Source: Euperipatoides rowelli
Taxonomy: Eukaryota; Onychophora; Udeonychophora; Euonychophora; Peripatopsidae
Reading direction: 5' to 3' (one strand)
DNA: 10,927 nt
Assembly (NCBI GenBank): GCA_003024985.2
Contig: PXIH01S0081366.1
Position numbers and translations under genes: made by a program. The stretch's first letter is position 1. The number at the start of each line of letters is the position of its first letter. The notes below the pieces were generated by a model. The model was not told the DNA's origin, did not search any database, and saw only the letters and a program-made list of their open reading frames with translations. Below are positions 1 to 8,402 of this stretch, in pieces.

Positions 1-556
1 CTCTTCACCATATGAAACGGAAACTAATCAATTGTCATAACATTAAAAAGAGAAAAAAATTATAATTATTCCCTGTCTCAACATTTCCTTCTACAAATCT
101 ACATCAAAAGTTTACACAAACTCAGGAAACTTAAGCTTCTATTTATTCTTATTTTTTAACAAGCAAACTATTGTATAAAAATAGAAGTCCAATACTGTAA
201 TTTATAATTATCTTTCAGGAAACAAAGACTGACGGCACATGCGCTGTTGTTATAGTATTTTTCAGCTGTTGTATTCCAACTCATTAAAAAAATAAAAAAA
301 TAATATATTTTAACAAGTGAAAATATGATTTTAATCTTTTATTTTTAATTAATTATGCTATTTCTCATTCATGAGTTTTGTTTTAATAACTTTCCTTTGA
401 GAAATACATTTCCCAATTACTTAAAGGTCTGGGCAATTTGATCTTTACTATTTTTGTGATGGTCATCATCATTTTATCATGTTACAATCTTTTGGATGCC
501 TTGACAGTGATTGGACTTCATATGTTTCACTTTGGTGAAAGTTATTCATTTGGTTT
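1..556. other. AT-rich gene-free stretch
   Basis: There is no usable open frame and no recognisable repeat family here, only A/T-rich sequence with short poly-A and poly-T runs. The one spot that stands out is a possible splice acceptor ending in CTTTCAG near 219, followed by a short open frame ending in TAA near 287. It is reported as a weak finding, not as a gene. Confidence 0.6.
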
Positions 557-834
557 CTGTATGTACTGTATGTATGTATGTATGTGGGACATATGCTTTT
601 AACACACACATTTCAGCTCCCCGATTGCTCCTTTATCCCTTTTGGTTCTTGTATGTATGTATGTATGTGGTACATACACTTTATAACATACAGTATGTTT
701 TTCAGCTCCCCCATTGCCCCTTTATCTTTTGGTTCCTGTTTGTATGTATGTATGTATGTATGTGGTACATACACTTTTAACACATGCTTTTCAGCTTCCC
801 CATTGCCCTTTATCCTTTTTGGTTCCTGTATGTT

Positions 835-972
835 TGTATGTATGTATGTATGTATGTATGTATGCATGTGTGTATGTATGTATGTATGTATGTATGTCTG
901 TCTGTCTGGCTGGATGGATGGATGGATGGATGGATGGATGGATGGATGGATGCATGCATGCATGCTTGCATG
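835..972. repeat. Mutating tetranucleotide microsatellite inside satellite copy 4
   Basis: The run moves through related tetranucleotides: (TGTA)n with a single GCATG interruption, then (TGTC)n, then about ten units of (TGGA)n at 911-950, then (TGCA)n to about 972. Each type differs from its neighbour by one or two bases. This expansion explains why copy 4 is the longest, at 214 bp. Confidence 0.93.
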
Positions 973-1043
973 CATTTGGTACATACACTTTTAACATATG
1001 CTTTTCAGCTCTTTTATTGCCTCTTTATCCTTTTTAGTTCCTG

Positions 1044-1049
1044 TATATA

Positions 1050-1085
<36 letters not shown>

Positions 1086-1120
1086 TGTATGTATGTATGT
1101 ATGTATGCATGCATGCATGT
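1044..1120. repeat. (TA)n-(GTAT)n-(GCAT)n microsatellite in satellite copy 5
   Basis: A TA dinucleotide run at about 1044-1058 passes into about twelve GTAT units and then three GCAT units, immediately before the conserved GGTACATACACTT block. It follows the same layout as copy 4 without the GGAT section. Confidence 0.93.
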
Positions 1121-1180
1121 GGTACATACACTTTATAACACATGCTTTTCAGCTCCCCATTGCCCCTTTATCCCTTTTAA

Positions 1181-2908
1181 TCAATACCTTTGTCAAAAAT
1201 ACCACAGTTTTATTAATTATATCTCTGTTAAAATTTATCAACCCAAGATAAAATGTTAATAATTCTCTATCAATAGTTTCTGAAATTACAGGCCAGGTGG
1301 CGTGACTAAAGAACCCAAGGAAATCAGATATACTGGATATTGTAAACTGATAATATGGCTAGTAAAACAGCTATTCTGCACACATGGTCGAATGTGTTCT
1401 TTCACACTGGATTTTAATTTATTTCATAATTTTTCTTTGATTTTTTACTACCTATGAATATATTATTGCACCTGTACATTTTCCCTTGCTAGCAGGTGAC
1501 AGGTTTTGCATATAGTGTAATCATGTATTGTTTAAAATAAATAAATCAAATAGTAATAACTAGCAATTAAGACCGTTACATGGGCATCAACCATTTTTTT
1601 ATTATTTAAGCCGTTTTTATGTAAGAGAAAACACCATTTAAAGTTTCTAAAAATAGTTCCCTTGCCGATCTTTTAAGCCCGTTAAACCTTTTTTTTTTTG
1701 TTTTTATATCACAGTGATCTAAGAGGGAAAAAAAGAAAAAAGTTCCGAATAAGCCCGTTAGATGGCACCGTTACTGGCTTCGGAACACGCTATTCCAATT
1801 ATTATATAGAATGATATTTTTAATGACAGTTAAGGCTGCAATTTCTAAAAAAACCTTTGGTGGCAGCAGCTTGGAAATTGGTGCTAGACATTTTGGCTCC
1901 AGATATTATGGGTGGATATTCGTAACAGTCTTAACTTATAGAGTCAATTTATAACATTTTACCGTGTGTTATTCTAATTTCATGAATATTTTTATTGGAA
2001 TACATGGCAACGCAATAAATAAAAAAAGACAGTTTGCCATCTGATGTGATCACTCTCGGAAGCGACTGTCTGTGGGTGCATATCAGGATCTCAGAGGCCA
2101 AAATCCTAAGAAATAAGACCCAGATTGGAACCCTTTAGCTATTCAAATGTAGAACCATATAATAATTTTCATTTACCTTACCTGGGTCATTTTTGTCCAT
2201 TTAACCATTATTTCTATGAAAATTATATTTCCCCATCACTGAAAGCTTGAAAACCGTTTACTTCCTAACTAATCAATTTTCTGGTTGTTGGCACTATGGA
2301 TTTTTAGAATTTGTCATTAAGTTTATCAGAAAATATTAGGCTTAGGCTGAAAAACAATTAGAAAATGTAAAGAAACAGAAGAAATGGGTAAACAAACTTG
2401 AGTATATTTATGAGATTATTGTTGAAGGAATGAGTGGGATAGGCCATAGCCAAAGCCCACCTTATAGATGACTATCTCCTTATTAGCTCACCAATCTCCA
2501 TTAATATAAACTTATAAGAAGTCAATTATTTTTCTCTTTCCAAATCAACAGCTGCATTTGAAAATTGTTATATTTGTGTCACTTATGATCCTGTCCTTCA
2601 ATCTCTTCCTTTGCTTAACACTCAGAAATGTTTATTTTACTTCGTTCCATTTAATTTTTTTTTCTTGTTTACTTTGTAATCATTTTTTTTTAAAATGGAG
2701 TTCATAAACTTTGTGCATATTTTTTTATTGCAGTTGGAGAGGGTAGCAATTTTAGTTTCTTACACAAAATAATTATTAAAAGAGTAAAATATTATGCATT
2801 AGCTTGTTAAATATTTCTAAAAATCATTAAACATTTAAAAAAAAAATATTATGAATGACTAATAATTTCATTCTTTATAAAGTTACGGATTTAAAAAACC
2901 TCTTCTCT
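1181..2908. other. Gene-free AT-rich stretch
   Basis: No open frame worth reporting and no recognisable transposon domain is present. It holds poly-T and poly-A tracts around 1600-1740, an AATAAATAAATC string near 1537 that could be a polyadenylation signal or an old retroelement tail, and the hairpin listed separately at 1742-1786. A candidate acceptor (TTTTTTATTGCAG ending near 2733) is followed by no long open frame. Confidence 0.55.
1742..1786. promoter_or_regulatory. Inverted repeat enclosing a CTCF-like motif
   Basis: GTTCCGAA at 1742-1749 is exactly complementary to TTCGGAAC at 1779-1786. Allowing a three-base bulge, GCC and GGC extend the stem inward to about 11 bp. In the loop, CCCGTTAGATGGCACC (1754-1769) resembles the invertebrate CTCF core, AGATGGCGC-like, with one base different. 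The 10-mer AAGCCCGTTA inside the structure also occurs at 1675-1684. Binding is inferred from sequence alone. Confidence 0.35.
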
Positions 2909-2941
2909 CCCCGCCTCCCCCATTCCCCTCCCCCCACCCCC
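2909..2941 (-). other. C-rich tract with G-quadruplex potential on the minus strand
   Basis: The plus strand has C runs at 2909-2912, 2917-2921, 2925-2928, 2930-2935 and 2937-2941, separated by one to four bases. The minus strand therefore carries five G runs of at least four, which satisfies the usual G-quadruplex pattern. The tract stands out sharply from its AT-rich surroundings. Its function is unknown. Confidence 0.7.
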
Positions 2942-3157
2942 ATTGGTTGCCCATCTCCCCTGTTAGTTTAAAAACGAATCTCTCGATTTTTAGTTCCACA
3001 AATCTTTTTACAATAGTTTAAAAGCCAATCGGAAAACATCTCGGCTCACCGAAGATTGCCGAAAGCAGGACAGAATGTCCAAACTTGCCTTTTATTATAT
3101 TAGATCTATAAGTGAACTTATAAAAAATGATTTTTAGTCATTCATTTAAATCTTCCT

Positions 3158-3174
3158 CCCTCCCCCCTCCCCCC
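3158..3174 (-). other. Second C-rich tract
   Basis: Runs of three, six and six C residues are separated by single T residues, about 220 bp downstream of the larger C-rich tract and in the same orientation. The minus strand could form a G-quadruplex by splitting the longer runs. This is weaker than 2909-2941. Confidence 0.5.
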
Positions 3175-4260
3175 TTCAATCATCTCCATTTTAATATTTT
3201 TTCATTTATGTTGTAATTCTTACATTCCTTAAATATTCATTTACATTCTTCTTTAAAATAACTGAAAGGTTATGACAGTATGGTACACCAGTTTTAAAGG
3301 TCAAATATAACAGATTTTTTTAATTTATTTTAATTATTGATTTTTAAAGATTTTTACTAAAAAAAAATTTCCACCAGACAAAGAAAAAAAAAAAATTAAA
3401 AAAAAAAGTTATTTACAATTCATTTTTTACAATAATTGTCTTTAGCTCCTCTCCCTTAAAACAACATTGTCCACTTTACACACCAGGGGAGATATTTTGT
3501 GACATCATAGGCTATAAATGAATACAGCTTGCTATACTTAACTATAGAATATTTGCTAAATTTGTCAGTGTAAAGCTGGATATCATATGGTCTAAATGTT
3601 TAAATACTTGTAAAAAATCGTAATCAAATTCATCCTTTATGCTATTATGGTCCAATTTATTTTTTAAAAAAAACCAAAATGACCTTTAATGCAAGTTGAA
3701 TACATCTCTATTTGCATGTTAAATCATTACAAAAAGAACAGCTGTATAGGCTATTTCATCATCAAATAATCTCAAACCCAAAACAAAATGTGAAATCTAC
3801 AAATTGTAATCTCAGACTGAGGATAGCAATAGTCTTAATTTTATCTTTAAATAACTTTTTTTTTATGCATTTTAAATTTTCCAGTGGAATTTTTTTATTG
3901 TAATTATCTTTGAAACTCAATAAAAAAAAAATCCGTTACATTTGACCTTTAAGTAATTCAAGATTATTAAACTCCACAGCTGAAGGGTAGTGTAAATTTA
4001 TGTTTTACAAATCTTAAACTTAATTTGCCAGCACTTTTTCTCTCATATTATTTACCTCCTTCCTGACCAATCTTTTGCTTTCATTTAACACTGTTTATAG
4101 AAGACGATTCCAATGTTATATACTTAAATGTTTTTCAGTAGAATGGGGTTCAGTACAAAAAAAAAGTTCCAGTAACTCAGTAAGAATCTTGTTTCTCCCT
4201 GGATTGCTTCCCGATCGTACCACAAACACTCTACCAAACTCACATCTCAGAATAGATGGC

Positions 4261-4560
4261 CATTAACTATCCTTCTTTGCACTCACATTCAATCCAATCT
4301 TTATCTCTTTATTCCATTCTGCGTCTTCATTGCATTCTTACTTTCATTAATACCATCTCGATCATTAAAAATATACCACTTTTACTTCTTATTGTCTTCT
4401 TCCATTCAATTTGATTTTCCCCTTTACATTCTTATCAATTTTTTGATATTTTTTGTCTGACCTTCTAAGTCTAAACCACTGGTCTAAACATATTAATTTA
4501 CTCACACACACTGATCCTTATACCATTTTTCTTTATTCCTTATTATCAACTTTTATTATT
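4261..4560. other. Strongly G-depleted (C-skewed) segment
   Basis: A hand count over these 300 bases gives about 14 G and about 72 C on the plus strand, a marked strand asymmetry, while C+G stays below 30%. Pyrimidine-rich phrases such as CATTCTTACTTTCATT recur loosely, but no regular period was found. It could be a decayed purine-rich transcript-like sequence on the minus strand, an old tandem array or a mutational strand bias. The minus-strand frames are broken by stops. Confidence 0.6.
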
Positions 4561-5532
4561 AGTTTATGTTCTGTTCTGAAAGATTTCTTGCACCTTTCCA
4601 TTTCCTTTTATCATCAATTAGTCCATTATTTCCTGTGGGTCATCTAAGGCTTTTATGCTTCCATTTACAGTATTATCTTCCTCTAAGAGATTTTTTAATC
4701 TATCTGTCTATTGATCCATCATTATTTTTATTAATAATTTCCTCTTGAATATTCCCATTCATTGCCAACTGCTATGTATCTGATCTGAATTGGTTTTTTT
4801 AAAAACTTAATCACATTCAACTTTATATTTTTATTTGTTCTATTAACTAATATATTGTACTCTAAAATTGACACCTACAGTACTACACCTCATCATGACT
4901 AATTGTGGTATGCGTCCTCATTTGTTATAATAGGATAAATCTTTCAATTTTTTAGTGGATGTGGCGAACTTATTCCTGGCTTTCTCATCCCTACCATTAT
5001 TTGTACCAAATCCATATTCAGCAACTTTAAATTAACATCTCTTCCTCTGCTAGAAGACCAGATCTTCTATTATGTATTTATAGAAGTTCATTTTATCATC
5101 ATCATAATTGATGTTAACATATACACCAGCAGATCACCAGATTTGCCTGAATCCTGGTCATTGTAAGATTTTGTTTAATTTGGGACTCATCATAATATTT
5201 ATGTATTAAAAATCTCTTTGAGTATGTTAAATTGAAACAGATACTTGCTTCTCAGCTGTCAAATGTGGATCTTCTATCAGAGGCATATTTTTATTTCGTC
5301 GAATATGATTTTTTTCATGACTGGCTGTGACTACTTAAGAATTAGCTGACATGTTCCTCATTCCTTTTTTTGTGTAAAAATTTCTAGGAAACCTTTTCCT
5401 AAGTAATTGCTTCCCAATGCAGAAGAATCCCTATAGCCGGACAGCAGTGTTCACCATAACACCGTAATATTTTTGACAATTTGTCTTTTTATTTTTCGTC
5501 TTCTATACATAAAAAGTAAAATAATACTTATT

Positions 5533-5551
5533 TTACCACCAGGTGGCATGT
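5533..5551 (+). promoter_or_regulatory. CTCF-like motif, plus orientation
   Basis: CCACCAGGTGGCA at 5536-5548 matches the core of the bilaterian CTCF consensus CCACCAGGGGGCG at 11 of 13 positions. The flanks match poorly. It is near-palindromic, so orientation is assigned from the GGC(A) side only. Actual occupancy cannot be judged from sequence. Confidence 0.4.
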
Positions 5552-5626
5552 TACATAAGATAACTTATCTTTATAATCATAATTGCTGCAGTTGGAGGTA
5601 AATTCTCCGGCTTACTAAAATGAGAC

Positions 5627-5675
5627 CTCGATTAAAATAGAGAACAACTGGAATTACATTACTGACTTAATCGAG
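5627..5675. repeat. Perfect 9-bp inverted repeat
   Basis: CTCGATTAA at 5627-5635 is exactly complementary to TTAATCGAG at 5667-5675, with 31 bases between them. It does not extend on either side. This may be chance, but it lies about 85 bp from the CTCF-like motif at 5536. Confidence 0.6.
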
Positions 5676-6050
5676 TGGCATATTATTCTTTTTTGTGTGT
5701 TTCATGCATTCTTCCAAAACGGTTTTTGTGTGGGTCGCCATGTTGTTTTCTGTACTCACAATGTTTGAGTTTAGAGAAGCCCATCTGTGAACATCTGTGA
5801 CAGACACAGGGTGACATTTTGGACATCAACATGTTGTTGCTCATGAGTAAAACAGGTGATAGGGAAAGAAGTCAAATGAAGTAGGAGAGGATTCCTATAG
5901 TCTGGGGGATATAGATTGGAGAATTGTTAATAGTGGCAGATTAGAATGTGGAGAAATCGGAATACAGATCAAAAAAAATATTCAATTTCAATATGGATTA
6001 ATTAAAGTAACTGGGGACACGCTTGGCCATAAGGCTCTGTTTTGGTAAAT

Positions 6051-6064
6051 CCCCCCCCCCCCCC
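6051..6064. repeat. C14 homopolymer
   Basis: Fourteen consecutive C residues follow AAAT. A second C14, also preceded by AAAT, occurs at 7029-7042 inside a dispersed repeat. The true length is uncertain because long C runs are error-prone in sequencing. Confidence 0.9.
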
Positions 6065-6647
6065 GAAGCAAATTGATTTAATATAACAAGAATATTGAAA
6101 GAAGAAAAATAGTTCATTTTTAAAGAATATATTTCAATTTTCTATATAGTTCAACCTTTCTAAAAGTTTATTTGAACTAAATACTCTATAATTTTATAAA
6201 GTGTTAAGGCTCAATAATATATATCTTAACAGCTGCAGTTAATGCTGACTTTTTTAATTATTTTTATCCTTATAAACCAGGAAAGATAAATGATGTTAAT
6301 ATTGTTAATGAATTTGTAAACAGTTTATGTTAAAAACTTTTTGGCAAATTTGAAAATGGCTAATCGCCAAATCCTGTAAATAATTTTAATATCCTCAATG
6401 AGTTTCATTGTTCAATCTGAACTTTAAAATGGCACCTACACAAATATATACAAAAAAAAAAAAGCTTCTTTTTAGACTAGGTAAAAATAACTATAATAAA
6501 TATAACTCTAATAGGGTACATTTAATTTTAATGACAAATGCATCAATCCTTTTTCTGTCGAAAATTTATAAAATTGGGTTTACTTTTGTCCTACAAAGGT
6601 ATTATTACTGTCAGCTTGCCACTCTATCTAGTCTAAGTGGCGTTGAC

Positions 6648-6706
6648 ACTATAATGTTAGCAGCATGTTATCGCCACCTGGTGGCCTTACAATCTATCAT
6701 TATAGT
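6648..6706 (-). promoter_or_regulatory. CTCF-like motif at the centre of an inverted repeat, minus orientation
   Basis: Read on the minus strand, 6687-6669 is AGGCCACCAGGTGGCGATA, which agrees with the vertebrate-type CTCF consensus TGGCCACCAGGGGGCGCTA at 16 of 19 positions. It is centred within a perfect 9-bp inverted repeat, ACTATAATG at 6648-6656 and CATTATAGT at 6698-6706. The two centres coincide to about one base. The motif faces the plus-oriented motif at 5536, the convergent arrangement associated with loop anchors in vertebrates. Function is inferred. Confidence 0.45.
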
Positions 6707-6748
6707 AATGTTGCCTATTTAGGAACCAAACTACAATATTATTCAGGC

Positions 6749-6765
6749 TTTTTTTTTTTTTTTTT
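6749..6765. repeat. T17 homopolymer
   Basis: A run of 17 T residues is followed by AATAAAAG. It could be the poly-A tail of a minus-strand retrocopy, but no polyadenylation signal or recognisable element body is seen on the higher-coordinate side. Confidence 0.85.
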
Positions 6766-6856
6766 AATAAAAGATAGATTATTTAAGATTTTCTTTGAAA
6801 GATGATGTTTAATTGGACAATGACAAAATGTAAATGCTTATTGTCGACTTTATAAG

Positions 6857-7086
6857 GAACCATACTTTGGAGAAAGATACACTTGAAGTGAGGTGCAAAG
6901 TTTGACATACGTCAATCATATACCGTAATAGATTTTTTTCTCTTTTTGCTTTTCAAAAACAGGAGGATCAGAAAAACTGTAAAATTGCAAAAGACAGAGT
7001 AGGATACCAATTTTTGTTTGGAGGAAATCCCCCCCCCCCCCCTCCTTCATACATTATAGAAATAATAAGTTACCCAATGCTAAATC
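6857..7086 (+). repeat. Dispersed repeat, copy A
   Basis: This segment aligns with 9034-9241 in the same orientation, at roughly 75-80% identity by eye apart from gaps. The longest shared block is AGGAGGATCAGAAAAACTG, followed by a shared AAAAGACAGAGT. CATACTTTG at the start and ATACCCAAT-like text near the end are shared as well. Copy A has about 15 additional bases near 6915-6935, and its C14 run replaces a TTTTTTCCCTC stretch in copy B. Similarity may extend upstream to about 6785. The family is not recognised; it could be a non-autonomous transposon or a local duplication. Confidence 0.85.
7029..7042. repeat. C14 homopolymer inside dispersed repeat copy A
   Basis: Fourteen consecutive C residues are followed by TCCTTC. 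The corresponding position of copy B (about 9184-9198) is a mixed T/C stretch, so the pure C run arose or expanded after the copies separated. Confidence 0.9.
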
Positions 7087-7470
7087 ACGAAATGTATGGA
7101 ACACAAAGTCACAGAAAGTCAGAATTTTGAATGCTGTCAGGGTAAAATTTAGAGTCTTAAAAGCGGTTAGGCAAACTGCAAAGTTTTGGACACAATTAGG
7201 CAAAATTCATAGTTTGAAACCAATAAGGACAAAATTCCGACTTATGGAGCAGTCAGGGCAAAATTGAGAGTTTTGGAACATTTAAGGAAAGTTTGGAGTT
7301 GTGGCTGTACTAGGGTAAATTTAAATGTTTTAGACACAATATAGAAAAATGTTAGAATTTTGGACACTTTCAAGGTGAAATTCAGACTTTTGAAGATAAT
7401 TGTAAAAAATTTCAGAGTTTTAAAATATTTAGAGTAAAATTCAACAAGTTTATAAGTTCGGGGAAATTTT
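7087..7470. repeat. Diverged 29-bp tandem array, about 12 units
   Basis: Units share an AGGGCAAAATT-like half and an AGAGTTTTGGACAC-like half. The base after the G run falls at 7143, 7172, 7201, 7230, 7259 and 7288, an exact 29-bp period, followed by spacings of 28 and 29. The phase slips by a few bases after 7370. The array begins just after copy A and is absent after copy B. The minus-strand open frame at 7242-7526 (94 codons) shows a roughly ten-residue rhythm (SKTFKFTLV, SKTLNFAL) only because 29 is close to 30. With a period not divisible by three and no domain, it is unlikely to be a gene. Confidence 0.85.
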
Positions 7471-7528
7471 GGAAGTATAAATAAATTAAATGTTGATATT
7501 ATAATTATGTAATATTTATTGATCATGA

Positions 7529-7663
7529 TTTATATTGCATGTTAAGGCATGGAATGATTTGCCTATATCTTGTTTTGAAGTATTGAAAATTTCTGTGTTT
7601 AAAAAACAAATGATTGCATATGTCGAGTCTAATAGTGATCCTATATCAGTTTATTTAATGTAA
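7529..7663 (+). pseudogene. C-terminal end of a non-LTR retrotransposon reverse transcriptase (5'-truncated)
   Basis: The 44 codons before the TAA at 7661 read through HVKAWNDLPISCF, then a stretch ending in SVFKKQM. This matches the pattern W-N-x-L-P followed about 15 residues later by F-K, which closes the ORF2 polyprotein of CR1/Jockey-like and related non-LTR elements, where the usual form is WNSLPxxVxxAxSxxxFKxxL. In full elements this tail follows the endonuclease and reverse transcriptase domains. Neither is present here, and a TGA lies directly upstream at 7526. The copy is therefore a 5'-truncated, dead insertion, as is common when target-primed reverse transcription stops early. The clade cannot be fixed from this short piece. 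Confidence 0.7.
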
Positions 7664-7860
7664 TTTGTTATAATATTTATGTAAACTTGGACATTTTTTT
7701 TTTGTGTTTATTTGTTGTGTTTTTACATTTACATTTTCAATTGTTTTAAATTGTGTTTATATTTTCATGTCTATTATGTCTATATTTTCATGTAGGCTAT
7801 ATTTTTCAGTTATGTAATAAGACTCTAGTCTTTCCTATACATTACTAATGAATATAAAGA
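7664..7860 (+). mobile_element. Probable 3' UTR of the truncated non-LTR element
   Basis: The sequence after the ORF2 stop is T-rich with repeats of TGTTTA, TATTTTCATGT and TTACATTT, which is typical of non-LTR 3' UTRs. Near its end AAGACT-CT-AGTCTT (7819-7832) forms a six-base-pair stem. It occupies a position like that of the AAGCC-ATT-GGCTT hairpin of the minus-strand tail at 10497-10509. Such terminal hairpins are often what the element's reverse transcriptase recognises. The exact 3' boundary and target duplication were not found. Confidence 0.45.
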
Positions 7861-7867
7861 TTATCAA

Positions 7868-7890
7868 TATATATATATATTTATATATAT
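7868..7890. repeat. AT dinucleotide microsatellite
   Basis: A (TA)n run interrupted by TTT lies just after the presumed 3' end of the non-LTR remnant. It could be decayed tail sequence or an independent microsatellite. Confidence 0.8.
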
Positions 7891-8060
7891 CCCTCATAAT
7901 TATAACCCATAGGGACATGATGGCTACTTTTATTATAGACATGATCGCATAGGATTTTTGCACTTGTTCATTGTTTTCGTTTGAAATTATGTAGTTGTTC
8001 ACATAATTTAATGTCATAGACGGATGATGTTAGTTGTTTCTAAGCAACAAAGTTTTAAAT

Positions 8061-8400
8061 TAGGGATGGCATGCTCAGTATGCCAAAATTTAACAAATGT
8101 GGATATCATTTTGCCCAATGTGCCGAAATGTGGGAGTCTAGAGTACATATTTTTGATTAGCTTTTTTTTTTTTTTGGTTGTATGGACATTTTGTTTTCCT
8201 TTTGACAGATTTGATGAGCTTGATTCCTTTTTGGTTGTATGGACATTGTGTTTCCCTTTTGGCAGAATTGCTAAGCTTTTTTTTTTTTTTTTGGCTGTGC
8301 AGACTTTTAAATTCTGGTTTAGTGTCCATTCTGGGGTGCCGCCTAAATTCTCTAAAGTGGCGTCTTCGGCACCCGTGCCTGCGCTTATTTGCCATCCCTG
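8061..8400. mobile_element. hAT-like non-autonomous element (MITE), 340 bp
   Basis: The left end TAGGGATGGCA (8061-8071) and the right end TGCCATCCCTG (8390-8400) form an 11-bp terminal inverted repeat with one mismatch, at the outermost base. The flanks are TTTTAAAT (8053-8060) and TATTAAAT (8401-8408), an 8-bp target duplication with one difference, the length made by hAT transposases. Ends beginning with (C/T)AGGG followed by subterminal GGCAC...GTGCC phrases are known in hAT families, and the right side shows such phrases at 8345-8385. There is no transposase, and most of the interior is the tandem repeat at 8159-8320. The frames at 8024-8413 and 8178-8561 (plus) and 8138-8395 (minus) that run through it are not genes. 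Confidence 0.78.
8159..8320 (+). repeat. 57-58 bp tandem repeat inside the hAT-like element (2.5 units)
   Basis: Unit 1 starts with AGCTT at 8159, unit 2 at 8217 and partial unit 3 at 8274. Each has a T-rich run, GGTTGTATGGACATT, a TTTTCCTTTTG-like block and a CAGA(A)TT block. In unit 3 only the front is recognisable (GGCTGTGCAGACTTTT). The first and third T runs are pure T, while the second is interrupted. Confidence 0.88.
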
Positions 8401-8402
8401 TA

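Larger units (their letters stand above)
557..1180. repeat. Compound satellite: five copies of a ~65-bp module separated by tetranucleotide microsatellites
   Basis: Five direct copies are visible. Each has a variable run of (TATG)n, then a GGTACATACACTT-like block, an AACACATG-like block, the block TTTTCAGCTCCCCATTGCCC and finally CTTTATCC followed by TTTTGGTTCCTG. The TCAG landmark falls at 613, 702, 791, 1005 and 1149, so the spacing is 89, 89, 214 and 144 bp. The length differences lie in the microsatellite part, while the module itself is well conserved. Copies 3 and 5 are the most regular, and copy 1 is the most diverged. Open frames of 64 to 155 codons here on both strands are translations of the tetranucleotide runs (MYVC, IHTY, HPSI repeats) and not genes. 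I do not recognise the module as a named family. Confidence 0.92.
2942..5535. other. Gene-free AT-rich stretch
   Basis: No gene, RNA or transposon domain is recognisable. The open frames of about 60 codons at 3712-3903, 4075-4266, 4453-4647 and 4566-4748 lack any familiar motif and are the size expected by chance. Poly-A and poly-T tracts are frequent at 3310-3410 and 3840-3940. The distinctive sub-regions, C-rich 3158-3174 and G-depleted 4261-4560, are listed separately. Confidence 0.55.
5549..6647. other. Gene-free stretch between two CTCF-like motifs
   Basis: No coding region is supported. The part at 5700-5960 is richer in G than its surroundings and contains the short direct repeat CATCTGTGA twice in the interval 5783-5802. 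An inverted repeat (5627-5675) and a C14 run (6051-6064) are listed separately. The frame at 6408-6722 begins at TTG, is lysine- and asparagine-rich at its start and shows no known domain, so it is not called. Confidence 0.5.

Noticed and set aside
511-1259. Several overlapping open frames on both strands rich in MYVC, IHTY or HPSI repeats
   Set aside because: They are translations of tetranucleotide runs, open in several frames at once, with no non-repetitive domain.
4453-4748. Two overlapping plus-strand frames of about 60 codons
   Set aside because: They lie in or next to the G-depleted segment, where lack of G lowers TGA and TAG frequency, so open frames are expected by chance.
6408-6722. 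104-codon plus-strand frame
   Set aside because: It starts at TTG, the first ATG is further in, no domain is visible, and it runs over the inverted repeat and CTCF-like motif.
7242-7526. 94-codon minus-strand frame with a ten-residue rhythm
   Set aside because: The rhythm comes from the 29-bp tandem array; the period is not a multiple of three and the peptide is low complexity.
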